NCBI RefSeq assembly: GCF_031979925.1
Contig: NZ_DALZFB010000014.1
Coordinates: 20,903-84,902, forward strand
Reading direction: 5' to 3'
DNA from: Pseudescherichia sp031979925
GTDB taxonomy: Bacteria > Pseudomonadota > Gammaproteobacteria > Enterobacterales > Enterobacteriaceae
DNA length: 64,000 nt
In this document: piece by piece, positions 34,945 through 44,416 of the stretch
Layout of the letters: each line of letters starts with the position of its first letter
Numbering within the stretch: position 1 is the first letter of the stretch
The notes under the pieces: model-generated
The model's database searches: none
What the model saw: the letters and a program-made list of their open reading frames with translations, nothing else
What the model was told of the DNA's origin: nothing
Position numbers and translations under genes: made by a program

Positions 34945-36414
34945 ATGACCTTTCGCCATTGTGTCGCGGTCGATCTCGGCGCATCCAGTGGACGCGTAAT
35001 GCTGGCGCATTATGACAGCGCACAGCGTACCCTGGCGCTGCGTGAAATTCACCGCTTCGTCAACTGCCTGCAAAACGTGGACGGCTTTGCTACCTGGGAT
35101 ATCGATAGCCTGGAAGATGAGATTCGCCTTGGGCTCAACAAGATCAGCGAACAGGGCAGCCAAATAGACAGCATTGGCATCGATACCTGGGGCGTGGACT
35201 ATGTGCTGATTGATAAACAGGGTCATCGCGTCGGTCTGCCGGTGTCATACCGCGACGGTCACACCCATGGCGTGATGGCCCGCGCCCAGGCGCAGCTCGG
35301 CAGAGAGACAATCTACCAACGCAGCGGCATCCAGTTTCTGCCGTTCAACACTCTGTACCAGCTGCACGCTTTCGTTGATCAACAGCCAGCGCAGGCGGCG
35401 CAGGTGGCTCATGCCCTGCTGATCCCGGACTACTTCAGCTTCCGCCTGACGGGCAAGATGAACTGGGAGTATACCAACGCCACCACCACCCAGTTGGTCA
35501 ACATCAATAGCAATGACTGGGATGACGTCCTGCTGGCCTGGACCGGCGCTGACAAAGCGTGGTTTGGCACACCGACCCAGCCGGGTAACGTGATTGGCCA
35601 CTGGCGAAGCCCGCAAGGAGACGAGATCCCCGTCGTGGCTGTCGCCAGCCATGATACCGCCAGCGCGGTGATCGCCTCGCCGCTGGGCGACGCGGACAGC
35701 GCCTATCTCTCCTCCGGCACCTGGTCCCTGATGGGCTTCGAGAGCAAAACCCCCTATACCAACGAGGCGGCGCTGGCGGCCAATATTACCAACGAGGGCG
35801 GTGCCGAAGGGCGCTACCGGGTGCTGAAAAACATCATGGGCCTGTGGCTGCTGCAGCGCGTGTTGAAAGAGCAGAACGTGACCGACCTGCCCGCCCTGAT
35901 TGCCGATACCGAACAGCTTACGCCGTGCCGGATGCTGATCAATCCCAATGATGAGCGCTTTATCAACCCGGAAAACATGAGCGCTGAGATCCGGGCCGCC
36001 TGCCGTGAATCCGGCCAGCCGGAGCCAGACGGTCCCGCCGGACTGGCGCGCTGCATCTTCGACAGCCTTGCCCTGCTCTACGCCGACGTGCTGGGCGAGC
36101 TTGCAGCGCTGCGCGGCAAGCCGTTCAGCCAGCTGCATATCGTTGGTGGCGGCTGCCAGAACCGCCTCCTTAACCAGCTCTGTGCCGACGCCTGCGGCGT
36201 CACCGTGGTTGCTGGCCCCGTCGAAGCCTCGACGCTGGGCAATATCGGTATTCAGCTGATGACCCTGGGCGAGCTGAACAACATCGAGGCTTTCCGCCAG
36301 GTTGTAACGGCCAATTACGACCTGACCACCTTTAATCCACAACCTGACAGTGAAATTGCCCGCCACGCTGCGCAGTTTCAAGCCAAACAACAGAGAAAGG
36401 AGCTTTGCGCATGA
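34945..36414 (+). CDS. rhaB: L-rhamnulokinase
   Basis: FGGY-family kinase converting L-rhamnulose to rhamnulose 1-phosphate. 489 residues (MTFRHCVAVDLGASSGRVML). The N-terminal phosphate loop DLGASSGR, DTWGVDYVLID, and C-terminal VASHDTASAV and SSGTWSLMG segments are typical, as is HIVGGGCQNRLLNQL for adenosine binding. First gene of the long rhamnose operon; its stop overlaps the rhaA start (ATGA), implying translational coupling. Confidence 0.97.
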   Translation: MTFRHCVAVDLGASSGRVMLAHYDSAQRTLALREIHRFVNCLQNVDGFATWDIDSLEDEIRLGLNKISEQGSQIDSIGIDTWGVDYVLIDKQGHRVGLPVSYRDGHTHGVMARAQAQLGRETIYQRSGIQFLPFNTLYQLHAFVDQQPAQAAQVAHALLIPDYFSFRLTGKMNWEYTNATTTQLVNINSNDWDDVLLAWTGADKAWFGTPTQPGNVIGHWRSPQGDEIPVVAVASHDTASAVIASPLGDADSAYLSSGTWSLMGFESKTPYTNEAALAANITNEGGAEGRYRVLKNIMGLWLLQRVLKEQNVTDLPALIADTEQLTPCRMLINPNDERFINPENMSAEIRAACRESGQPEPDGPAGLARCIFDSLALLYADVLGELAALRGKPFSQLHIVGGGCQNRLLNQLCADACGVTVVAGPVEASTLGNIGIQLMTLGELNNIEAFRQVVTANYDLTTFNPQPDSEIARHAAQFQAKQQRKELCA

Positions 36415-37670
36415 CCACTCCAATTGAACAAGCCTGGGAACTGGCTAAGCAGCGGTTTGCCGCGGTAGGCGTTGACGTTGAGGAGGCGCTGCGCCAGCTC
36501 GATCGGCTGCCGGTTTCCATGCACTGCTGGCAGGGCGATGACGTTGCCGGGTTTGAGAACCCGCAGGGCGGCCTGACCGGCGGGATTCAGGCCACCGGCA
36601 ACTATCCCGGCAAAGCGCGCAGCGCGCAGGAGTTGCGGGCCGATCTTGAGCAGGCCCTGAGCCTGATCCCAGGGCCAAAGCGCCTGAATCTGCATGCCAT
36701 CTACCTGGAGTCGGAGACGCCGGTAGAGCGTAACGCCATCAGGCCCGAGCACTTTAAAAACTGGGTGGAGTGGGCAAAAGCGCAGAAGCTGGGCCTGGAC
36801 TTTAACCCCTCCTGCTTCTCGCACCCGCTGAGCGCCGATGGGTTTACCCTCTCCCACGCCAACGATGAGATCCGCCAGTTCTGGATCGACCACGTTAAAG
36901 CCTGCCGTCGCGTCTCGGCGTACTTTGGTGAGCAATTGGGCACGCCGTCGGTGATGAACATCTGGGTCCCGGATGGCATGAAGGACGTCACCGTTGACCG
37001 CCTCGCCCCGCGTCAGCGTCTGCTCGCCGCGCTGGATGAGGCCCTGAGCGAAAAGCTGAGCCTTGACCATCACATCGATGCCGTAGAGAGCAAGCTGTTC
37101 GGCATCGGTGCGGAGAGCTACACCGTCGGCTCGAACGAGTTTTATATGGGCTATGCCACCAGCCGCCAGACTGCGCTCTGCCTGGATGCGGGGCACTTCC
37201 ACCCGACGGAGGTCATCTCCGACAAAATTTCCGCCGCCATGCTCTATATTCCGCGCCTGCTGCTGCACGTTAGCCGCCCGGTGCGCTGGGACAGCGATCA
37301 TGTCGTGCTGCTGGATGACGAAACCCAGGCCATCGCCAGCGAAATCATCCGCCACGATCTCTTTGACCGGGTGCACATCGGGCTCGACTTCTTTGATGCT
37401 TCCATCAACCGCATTGCCGCATGGGTGATCGGCACCCGCAACATGAAAAAGGCCCTGCTGCGCGCCCTGCTGGAGCCGACCGGCCAGCTGCGCACGCTGG
37501 AGGCCGAGGGCGATTACACCGCCCGCCTGGCGCTGCTGGAGGAGCAAAAATCGCTGCCGTGGCAGGCGGTATGGGAGATGTACTGCCAACGCCACGATAC
37601 CCCGGCGGGGAGCCAGTGGCTGGACAGCGTACGGGCGTATGAGAAAGAGATTTTAAGTAACCGTAAATAA
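36411..37670 (+). CDS. rhaA: L-rhamnose isomerase
   Basis: Isomerises L-rhamnose to L-rhamnulose with Mn2+. 419 residues starting MTTPIEQAWELAKQRF, the E. coli length. TIM-barrel metal residues lie in segments such as GLDFNPSCFSHP, AVESKLFGIGAESY, DAGHFHPTE and LLDDETQAIA. Overlaps rhaB by 4 bases. A REP element separates it from rhaD. Confidence 0.98.
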   Translation: MTTPIEQAWELAKQRFAAVGVDVEEALRQLDRLPVSMHCWQGDDVAGFENPQGGLTGGIQATGNYPGKARSAQELRADLEQALSLIPGPKRLNLHAIYLESETPVERNAIRPEHFKNWVEWAKAQKLGLDFNPSCFSHPLSADGFTLSHANDEIRQFWIDHVKACRRVSAYFGEQLGTPSVMNIWVPDGMKDVTVDRLAPRQRLLAALDEALSEKLSLDHHIDAVESKLFGIGAESYTVGSNEFYMGYATSRQTALCLDAGHFHPTEVISDKISAAMLYIPRLLLHVSRPVRWDSDHVVLLDDETQAIASEIIRHDLFDRVHIGLDFFDASINRIAAWVIGTRNMKKALLRALLEPTGQLRTLEAEGDYTARLALLEEQKSLPWQAVWEMYCQRHDTPAGSQWLDSVRAYEKEILSNRK

Positions 37671-37673
37671 ACA

Positions 37674-37703
37674 GTAGGCCGGGTAAGCGCAGCGCCACCC
37701 GGC
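37674..37703. repeat. REP-type palindrome between rhaA and rhaD
   Basis: GTAGGCCGGGT and ACCCGGC arms, immediately after the rhaA stop. Such elements inside operons can set relative mRNA stability. Confidence 0.8.
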
Positions 37704-37725
37704 ATTTTTAAGGAACACACAGACT

Positions 37726-38556
37726 ATGCAGAACATACAAGATTCATGGTTCGTTCAGGGGATGATCAAAGCCACCTCTGACGCCTGGCTGAAGGGCTGG
37801 GACGAGCGCAACGGCGGCAACCTGACCCTGCGCCTGGACGACGCGGATATTGCCCCGTTTGAGGCCGAGTTCCACGCCAGCCCGCGCTATATCGCCCTGA
37901 GCCAGCCGATGCCGCTGCTGGCCAATACGCCGTTTATCGTTACCGGCTCCGGCAAGTTTTTCCGTAACGTGCAGCTCGATCCGGTCGCTAACTTAGGGAT
38001 CGTTAAGGTCGACAGCGACGGCGCGGGCTACCACATTCTCTGGGGGCTGACCGACGAAGCGGTTCCCACTTCCGAGCTGCCGGCACACTTTCTCTCCCAC
38101 TGCGAGCGCATCAAGGCCACCGACGGTAAAGACCGTGTGATTATGCACTGCCACGCCACCAACCTGATCGCCCTCACCTATGTGTTGGAAAACGATACGG
38201 ATGTGATCACCCGCAAACTGTGGGAAGGCAGTACCGAATGCCTGGTTGTGTTTCCTGACGGCGTTGGCATTCTGCCATGGATGGTCCCGGGTACTGATGA
38301 GATCGGTCAGGCCACCGCCGGACAGATGTCGCGGCACTCGCTGGTGCTGTGGCCGTTCCACGGCGTCTTCGGCAGCGGTCCGACGCTGGATGAAGCCTTT
38401 GGTCTGATCGATACCGCTGAGAAGTCTGCCGAAGTACTGGTGAAGGTCTACTCGATGGGCGGCATGAAGCAGACCATCACTCAGGAGGAGCTCATTGCCC
38501 TTGGCAAACGCTTTGGCGTCACCCCGATGGCCAGCGCTTTACAGCTTTATAAATAA
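37726..38556 (+). CDS. rhaD: Rhamnulose-1-phosphate aldolase
   Basis: Zn2+-dependent class II aldolase that cleaves rhamnulose 1-phosphate into dihydroxyacetone phosphate and L-lactaldehyde. 276 residues. The zinc histidines appear in VIMHCHATNLI (about 141-145) and the third in LVLWPFHGVFGSG (about 212). The N-terminal DERNGGNLTLRL substrate loop is conserved. The dihydroxyacetone phosphate feeds TpiA; the lactaldehyde feeds the reductase at 43268. Confidence 0.97.
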   Translation: MQNIQDSWFVQGMIKATSDAWLKGWDERNGGNLTLRLDDADIAPFEAEFHASPRYIALSQPMPLLANTPFIVTGSGKFFRNVQLDPVANLGIVKVDSDGAGYHILWGLTDEAVPTSELPAHFLSHCERIKATDGKDRVIMHCHATNLIALTYVLENDTDVITRKLWEGSTECLVVFPDGVGILPWMVPGTDEIGQATAGQMSRHSLVLWPFHGVFGSGPTLDEAFGLIDTAEKSAEVLVKVYSMGGMKQTITQEELIALGKRFGVTPMASALQLYK

Positions 38557-38564
38557 GAACATCG

Positions 38565-38588
38565 CGCCCCGCTCAATGAGACGGGGCG
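38565..38588. other. Hairpin between rhaD and the ABC importer genes
   Basis: CGCCCCG (38565-38571) pairs with CGGGGCG (38582-38588), and CTC with GAG inside. No U tract follows. It could attenuate read-through or protect the rhaBAD mRNA 3' end. Confidence 0.5.
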
Positions 38589-38641
38589 AAGCCACACCTG
38601 CAAGCCCTACAAACTAACTCAATATCAGTGGAGTAAAAGCA

Positions 38642-39628
38642 ATGAATATAAAGACAAGCTTGATCCTCACCGTTGCCGCCCTGGCGTTGTCCGGTTCCGC
38701 TTTAGCAGAAGTTAAAATTGCCCTGGTTGCCAAATCCCTCGGCAATGGTTTTTTTGAGGCAGCGAACGTCGGTGCCCAGGAGGCGGCCAAAGAGTTAGGG
38801 GATGTTAAAGTCATTTATACCGGCCCGACCACCACCACGGCAGAGGCACAGATCGAAGTGCTTAACGGTTTGATCGCTCAGGGCGTGGATGCGATCGCCA
38901 TCTCGGCGAACGATCCTGACGCCGTCGTGCCGGTGCTGAAAAAAGCGATGCAGCGCGGGATCAAAGTCGTCTCGTGGGACTCCGGCGTGGCAAAAGCGGG
39001 CCGCCAGATCCATCTCAACCCGTCCAACAACGCCTTGATTGGTGAAACCAACGTTAAGCTTGCTGCCGAGGCGTTGAAAGCGCTGAACGTGGAGAAAGGC
39101 GACGTGGCGATCCTCAGCGCTACGCCAACCTCAACCAATCAGAACATCTGGATTGAAGAGATGAAAAAGGTGCTGCCGAAGTACCCCTCTATCAACCTGG
39201 TGACGGTGGCCTACGGCGATGACCTCTCCGATAAGAGCTATCGCGAAGCGGTCGGCCTGCTGAAAACCTACCCGGACCTGAAGGTAATTGTCTCTCCCTC
39301 CTCAGTAGGCATCGTGGCCGCCGCCCAGGCGGTGAAGGATCAGGGCAAGATTGGCAAGGTGTACGTCACCGGCTTAGGCCTGCCGTCTGAGATGGCGGGC
39401 GCGGTGAAGTCCGGCGCAACCAAGAGCTTTGCTATCTGGAACCCGATCGATCTGGGTTACGCAGCCACCTACCTGGCTGACGATCTGGTGAAAGGCACCG
39501 CAACCAAAACCGAAGCCAATATGGGCAAGCTCGGCAAGGTGAAGCTGGACGCTGACGGCAGCGGCGCGATGGCTGAGCCGTTCGTCTACGATGCCAGCAA
39601 CATTGATAAGTTTTCCAAGATTTTCTGA
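38642..39628 (+). CDS. Rhamnose ABC transporter substrate-binding protein
   Basis: Periplasmic sugar-binding protein of the LacI/RbsB type. 328 residues with a signal peptide (MNIKTSLILTVAALALSGSALA, cleaved near 22). It starts mature EVKIALVAKSLGNGFFEAA and carries the pentose/hexose-binding loops SANDPDAVVPVLKKA and WDSGVAKAGRQ. It is the first of four importer genes placed inside the rha operon, so rhamnose is the inferred ligand. The family is called RhaS in rhizobia, a name that clashes with the activator here, so no symbol is given. Confidence 0.9.
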   Translation: MNIKTSLILTVAALALSGSALAEVKIALVAKSLGNGFFEAANVGAQEAAKELGDVKVIYTGPTTTTAEAQIEVLNGLIAQGVDAIAISANDPDAVVPVLKKAMQRGIKVVSWDSGVAKAGRQIHLNPSNNALIGETNVKLAAEALKALNVEKGDVAILSATPTSTNQNIWIEEMKKVLPKYPSINLVTVAYGDDLSDKSYREAVGLLKTYPDLKVIVSPSSVGIVAAAQAVKDQGKIGKVYVTGLGLPSEMAGAVKSGATKSFAIWNPIDLGYAATYLADDLVKGTATKTEANMGKLGKVKLDADGSGAMAEPFVYDASNIDKFSKIF

Positions 39629-39636
39629 TGTGATTT

Positions 39637-39702
39637 GTAGGACGGATAAGCGCCAGCATCAACCGCCGTTCTGCCGGATGGCGCTGCGCTTATCCGGCCT
39701 AC
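39637..39702. repeat. BIME-like pair of REP arms
   Basis: GTAGGACGGATAAGCG at the left and CGCTTATCCGGCCTAC at the right are near-perfect inverted copies across 66 bases. They lie between the binding-protein gene and the ATPase gene. This placement fits higher expression of the binding protein by 3'-end mRNA protection. Confidence 0.75.
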
Positions 39703-39729
39703 GATCCCCCGTCGATACGGAGACTTATC

Positions 39730-41232
39730 ATGACACCACTGCTTCAGCTCAAGGGGATCACCAAGGTGTTCCCCGGCGTGCGCGCCCTTGAAAACGTACA
39801 GCTTGACCTCTGGCCTGGCAAAGTCACCGCGCTGATTGGTGAAAACGGGGCAGGCAAATCCACGCTGGTCAAAGTGATGACCGGCATCTATCAGCCTGAA
39901 GAGGGCGAAATCCTCTATAAGGCGATCCCCATTCAGCTTCCGACGCCGGAATCCGCCCATCGGGTCGGTATCACGGCGATCCACCAGGAGACCGTGCTGT
40001 TTGATGAGCTGTCGGTGACGGAGAACATTTTTGTCGGCCAGTATCTCTATACGGGCTTTTTGAAAAAGCTCGACTGGCCCGCCATGCACCAGAAGGCACG
40101 GGAGATCCTCGCCCGCCTCGAAGTACAGATCGATCCCCACGCGACCCTGAAAACCCTGAGCATTGCCCAGCGCCACATGGTCGCTATTGCCCGCGCCCTC
40201 TCCTTTGACGCGCAGGTGGTGATCCTCGACGAACCCACCGCCGCGCTCTCCCAGCACGAAATTCTGGAGTTCTACCAGATCGTTGAGCGCCTGAAGCAGG
40301 AGGGCAAAGCGATTCTGTTTATCTCCCACAAGTTCGACGAGATTTTTGAGCTGGCGGATCACTACACCATCCTACGCGACGGGGTATACGTCGGCTCCGG
40401 GGCGATGAGCGAGATCAGCGAAGAGCGAATGGTGGCGATGATGGTAGGCCGGGCCATTATCCAGACCTATCCCAAGATCGCCTGCGATCCTGGCGAAACG
40501 GTGCTGGAGGTGAAGGATCTCTGCCATCCCACCGAGTTTGCCCACATCAGCTTTACCCTGCGCAAGGGTGAGATCCTCGGCTTTTACGGACTGGTCGGCG
40601 CAGGCCGCACCGAGCTAATGCAGGCGCTCTCCGGCGTATCGCGTCCCTCTTCCGGCGAGATCGTGCTTAACGGTAAAGCGGTGCAGTTCCACCAGCCTGC
40701 GGACGCCATCCGGGCCGGTATCGTCTGCGTGCCGGAAGAGCGGCAGAAGCAGGGGGCGATCATTGCTCTGCCTATCGCCCAGAACATCAGCCTGCCGCAG
40801 CTCAGCAAGCTAAACCCGAACGGCGTACTGCACGACGACCGTGAGTGGCAGCTCGCCGACGAGTACGCCAAACGGCTCCAGGTTAAAGCGTTCAGCTGGA
40901 AACAGCCGGTGGAAACGCTCTCCGGCGGCAATCAGCAGAAGGTGGTGATCGGCAAATGGCTCGCCACGCACCCTGACGTCATCATCCTTGATGAGCCGAC
41001 CAAAGGTATCGATATCGGTTCGAAGGCCGCCGTACACCAGTTTATGTCCGAGCTGGTGGGCCAGGGGCTGGCGGTGATCATGGTCTCTTCGGAGTTGCCG
41101 GAGGTGATGGGCATGGCCGACCGGATTGTGGTGATGCATGAGGGGCGGATGGTCGCCGAATACGCAGCGGGCGAAGCCACAGCAGAGACCATCGTCAGCG
41201 CCGCCAGCGGTGCGAAACAGGAGGCTGCATAA
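39730..41232 (+). CDS. Rhamnose ABC transporter ATP-binding protein
   Basis: Tandem ATPase of the ribose/xylose-type (CUT2) importer class. 500 residues with two nucleotide-binding domains: Walker A GENGAGKST (about 37-45) and Walker B VVILDEPTAAL in the first, a degenerate Walker A (GLVGAGRTELM) and LSGGNQQKVVIGKWL plus VIILDEPTKGID in the second. The stop overlaps the next permease start. Named RhaT in rhizobia, which conflicts with the enterobacterial symporter name. Confidence 0.92.
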   Translation: MTPLLQLKGITKVFPGVRALENVQLDLWPGKVTALIGENGAGKSTLVKVMTGIYQPEEGEILYKAIPIQLPTPESAHRVGITAIHQETVLFDELSVTENIFVGQYLYTGFLKKLDWPAMHQKAREILARLEVQIDPHATLKTLSIAQRHMVAIARALSFDAQVVILDEPTAALSQHEILEFYQIVERLKQEGKAILFISHKFDEIFELADHYTILRDGVYVGSGAMSEISEERMVAMMVGRAIIQTYPKIACDPGETVLEVKDLCHPTEFAHISFTLRKGEILGFYGLVGAGRTELMQALSGVSRPSSGEIVLNGKAVQFHQPADAIRAGIVCVPEERQKQGAIIALPIAQNISLPQLSKLNPNGVLHDDREWQLADEYAKRLQVKAFSWKQPVETLSGGNQQKVVIGKWLATHPDVIILDEPTKGIDIGSKAAVHQFMSELVGQGLAVIMVSSELPEVMGMADRIVVMHEGRMVAEYAAGEATAETIVSAASGAKQEAA

Positions 41233-42236
41233 TGTGGCAACAACTGCTTAAAAACCGCGAGGCGCTGCTGGCCGCGGTGATCGTCCTGATGGTGCTGGCT
41301 ATCGGCAGCCGTGTGCCGTCGTTTATCGCGCCCGGCAACCTGGCGGAGATTTTTAACGATACCGCGATCCTGATTATTCTCGCCCTCGGCCAGATGATGG
41401 TGCTGCTGACCAAGGGCATCGACCTGTCGATGGCCGCCAACCTGGCGCTGACCGGGATGATCGTCGCCCTGCTCAACTTCCACCACCCTGACATTCCGGT
41501 CTGGGCGCTGCTGATCCTGGCGACCGGCCTTGGACTGGTGATGGGCATGATCAATGGCCTGCTGGTGTGGAAGATGGGGATCCCGGCGATTGTGGTCACC
41601 CTCGGCACCATGAGCATCTATCGCGGGATTATCTTTCTGCTCTCCGATGGAGGCTGGATCAACTCCCACCAGATGAGCGGCGACTTCCTTGCCCTGCCGC
41701 GCACCAGCGTGCTGGGGCTGCCGCTGCTGAGCTGGTGCGCCATCGCCGCGCTGCTGGTGGTGGGCTACTTCCTGCGCTACAGCCGCACCGGGCGGGCGCT
41801 CTATACCGCCGGTGGCAACGCCACGGCAGCATACTACACCGGCATCAACGCTGGAAAAATGCAGTTCGTCAGCTTCTGCCTCTCGGGGGCGCTGGCCGGT
41901 TTCTGCGGCTACCTGTGGATCTCCCGCTTCGCCGTGGCCTATGTCGACGTCGCCAACGGCTTTGAGCTACAGGTGGTGGCTGCTTGCGTGATCGGCGGGG
42001 TCAGCACCATGGGCGGTACGGGACGCGTGCTGGGCTGTTTATTTGGGGCGCTGTTCCTCGGCGTGATCAATAACGCGCTGCCGGTGATCGGTATCTCACC
42101 CTTCTGGCAGATGGCCATCTCTGGCACGGTGATCGTCATAGCGGTTCTGCTTAACGAGCGCGGCAATAAACGCAAAGGACGACTGATCCTGCGCGATGCG
42201 GCGCTGGCCCGACAAAAACAGGCGGTGAAACCATGA
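41232..42236 (+). CDS. rhaP: Rhamnose ABC transporter permease 1
   Basis: RbsC-type inner-membrane permease of 334 residues with about 8-10 hydrophobic segments. It contains the repeated sugar-permease motifs LALGQMMVLLTKGIDLSMA and GIPAIVVTLGTMSIYRGI. It pairs with the adjacent permease to form a heterodimeric channel. It overlaps the ATPase gene by one base and the second permease by 4, so all are translated together. The symbol follows the rhizobial order S-T-P-Q. Confidence 0.88.
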   Translation: MWQQLLKNREALLAAVIVLMVLAIGSRVPSFIAPGNLAEIFNDTAILIILALGQMMVLLTKGIDLSMAANLALTGMIVALLNFHHPDIPVWALLILATGLGLVMGMINGLLVWKMGIPAIVVTLGTMSIYRGIIFLLSDGGWINSHQMSGDFLALPRTSVLGLPLLSWCAIAALLVVGYFLRYSRTGRALYTAGGNATAAYYTGINAGKMQFVSFCLSGALAGFCGYLWISRFAVAYVDVANGFELQVVAACVIGGVSTMGGTGRVLGCLFGALFLGVINNALPVIGISPFWQMAISGTVIVIAVLLNERGNKRKGRLILRDAALARQKQAVKP

Positions 42237-43237
42237 GCAAAATGTTAACCACTGATACAGTGAAGAGCCTGCCTGAGAGCCAGCCGTTTTTGAAGCGGCT
42301 CCTGTGCTGGGAAGGTTTTTTACTCGCCGTCACGCTGCTGGTGTTTTTAATTAACGCCTTCGCGTCGCCCTACTTCCTTGATATCTGGAACCTCTCCGAC
42401 GCCACCTTTAACTTTACCGAGAAGGCGATCATCGTGCTGCCGATGGCGATGCTGATCATCGCCCGGGAGATTGACCTGTCGGTGGCCTCTACCATTGCCC
42501 TCAGCTCTACCATCATGGGTTTTTGCGCCCAGGCGGGGGTGGATACGCCGCTGCTGGTGATCGTGGGGTTAGGCGTGGGCCTGCTGTGCGGGCTGTTCAA
42601 TGGTCTGCTGGTGACGCGGTTTAACCTCTCCTCCATCGTCATCACCATCGGCACCATGAGCCTCTATCGCGGTATCACCTACATTCTGCTCGGTGATAAG
42701 GCGCTGAACGACTATCCCGAAAGTTTTGCCTTGTTCGGCCAGGGCTACGTCTGGGGGGCGCTGTCATTTGAGTTTGCGCTCTTTATCGTACTGGCGGGCA
42801 TCTTCGCGTTCGTGCTGCACCGCACCAACTTTGGCCGCCGCACCTACGCCATCGGCAATAACCCGACCGGGGCGTGGTACTCCGGTATCAACGTCAAACG
42901 CCACAATCTGCTGCTTTTTGCCCTGGTAGGGCTGATGGCCGGGCTGGCCTCGGTGCTGCTCACCTCGCGCCTCGGCAGCACCCGCCCCACCATCGCCACT
43001 GGCTGGGAGCTGGCAGTGGTCACCATGGCGGTGCTGGGTGGGGTCAACATTCTCGGTGGCTCCGGTAGCATGGTGGGCGTGATTATCGCCGCCTTCCTGA
43101 TGGGACTGGTGACCTTTGGCCTGAGCCTGCTCAACGTGCCGGGCATCGTCATGTCGATCATCATCGGCGCGATGCTGATTGTGGTCATCTCCCTGCCGAT
43201 CATCACCCGCCGGATTTTGCAGCGAAGACGAATTTAA
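42233..43237 (+). CDS. rhaQ: Rhamnose ABC transporter permease 2
   Basis: Second RbsC-type permease of 334 residues. Family motifs include MLIIAREIDLSVASTIALSSTIMG, NLSSIVITIGTMSLYRGITY and GRRTYAIGNNPTGAWYSGI. Distantly similar to permease 1 but clearly distinct, as expected for a heterodimer. Cotranscribed, with a 30-base gap to the reductase gene. Confidence 0.88.
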   Translation: MSKMLTTDTVKSLPESQPFLKRLLCWEGFLLAVTLLVFLINAFASPYFLDIWNLSDATFNFTEKAIIVLPMAMLIIAREIDLSVASTIALSSTIMGFCAQAGVDTPLLVIVGLGVGLLCGLFNGLLVTRFNLSSIVITIGTMSLYRGITYILLGDKALNDYPESFALFGQGYVWGALSFEFALFIVLAGIFAFVLHRTNFGRRTYAIGNNPTGAWYSGINVKRHNLLLFALVGLMAGLASVLLTSRLGSTRPTIATGWELAVVTMAVLGGVNILGGSGSMVGVIIAAFLMGLVTFGLSLLNVPGIVMSIIIGAMLIVVISLPIITRRILQRRRI

Positions 43238-43267
43238 AAAAATCACAGTAATTAACGGAGATCTATC

Positions 43268-44416
43268 ATGAGCTTTATGTTGGCACTGCCTAAAATCAGC
43301 CTGCATGGCGCAGGCGCAATTGGCGATATGGTTAATCTGGTAGCAAACAAGCAGTGGGGCAAGGCGCTGATTGTCACCGACGGTCAGCTGGTTAAGCTGG
43401 GCCTGCTCGACAGCCTGTTTTCCGCCCTGGATACGCACCGGATGCCATACCATCTATTTGATAGCGTCTTCCCCAATCCCACCGAGGCGCTGGTGCAGGA
43501 GGGCTACGCGGCCTATCGCGCGGCGCAGTGTGACTACATCATCGCCTTCGGCGGCGGCAGTCCGATCGATACCGCGAAAGCAGTAAAGATCCTCACCGCC
43601 AACCCCGGTCCCTCAACCGCCTACTCCGGCGTCGGTAAAGTGGTTAATGCCGGCGTGCCGCTGGTAGCCATCAATACCACCGCCGGTACGGCGGCAGAGA
43701 TGACCAGCAACGCGGTGATCATCGACTCAGCGCGTCAGGTGAAAGAGGTCATTATCGACTCCAACATCATTCCGGATATCGCCGTGGACGATGCCAGCGT
43801 GATGCTGGCGATCCCGGCATCGGTCACCGCTGCCACCGGCATGGATGCCCTGACCCATGCGATAGAGGCGTTTGTCTCCGTCGGTGCGCATCCGTTAACG
43901 GACGCCAACGCGCTGGAGGCGATTCGCCTGATCAACCTCTGGCTGCCGAAGGCGGTCGATGACGGAAAAAATATCGAAGCCCGCGAGCAGATGGCCTTCG
44001 GTCAGTATCTGGCGGGGATGGCGTTTAACAGCGCCGGGCTGGGCCTGGTGCACGCCCTGGCGCATCAGCCGGGAGCGACGCATAACCTGCCCCATGGCGT
44101 CTGCAACGCGATCCTGCTGCCGATTATTGAAAACTTTAACCGCCCACATGCGGTGGCGCGCTTTGCCCGCATCGCCCAGGCGATGGGGGTCGATACACGC
44201 GGCATGAGCGACGAGGCGGCAAGCATGACGGCCATCCAGGCGATTCGTGACCTCAGCGCCCGCGTCGGGATCCCCTCCGGCTTCAGCCAGCTTGGCGTGA
44301 CGAAAGAGGACATTGAAGGCTGGCTGGATAAAGCTCTGGCCGATCCGTGTGCCCCCTGCAACCCGCGTACCGCCAGCCGTGACGAGGTGCGTGAACTCTA
44401 TCTGGAGGCGTTATGA
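43268..44416 (+). CDS. fucO: Lactaldehyde reductase (iron-containing alcohol dehydrogenase)
   Basis: Reduces L-lactaldehyde from the RhaD reaction to 1,2-propanediol with NADH. 382 residues of the group III alcohol dehydrogenase family. The NAD-binding GGGSPID is near residues 97-103, NTTAGTAAEMT near 139-149, and the iron-binding His set falls in HALAHQPGATHNLPHGVCNAILLP (about 262-285, iron His residues included). In E. coli this enzyme is encoded only in the fucose locus; here a copy sits inside the rha operon. Overlaps rhaM by 4 bases. Confidence 0.92.
   Translation: MSFMLALPKISLHGAGAIGDMVNLVANKQWGKALIVTDGQLVKLGLLDSLFSALDTHRMPYHLFDSVFPNPTEALVQEGYAAYRAAQCDYIIAFGGGSPIDTAKAVKILTANPGPSTAYSGVGKVVNAGVPLVAINTTAGTAAEMTSNAVIIDSARQVKEVIIDSNIIPDIAVDDASVMLAIPASVTAATGMDALTHAIEAFVSVGAHPLTDANALEAIRLINLWLPKAVDDGKNIEAREQMAFGQYLAGMAFNSAGLGLVHALAHQPGATHNLPHGVCNAILLPIIENFNRPHAVARFARIAQAMGVDTRGMSDEAASMTAIQAIRDLSARVGIPSGFSQLGVTKEDIEGWLDKALADPCAPCNPRTASRDEVRELYLEAL

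Noticed and set aside
35245..36423. 392-codon minus-strand frame opposite rhaB (and a similar one opposite rhaA)
   Set aside because: Shadows of well supported rhamnose genes on the plus strand.
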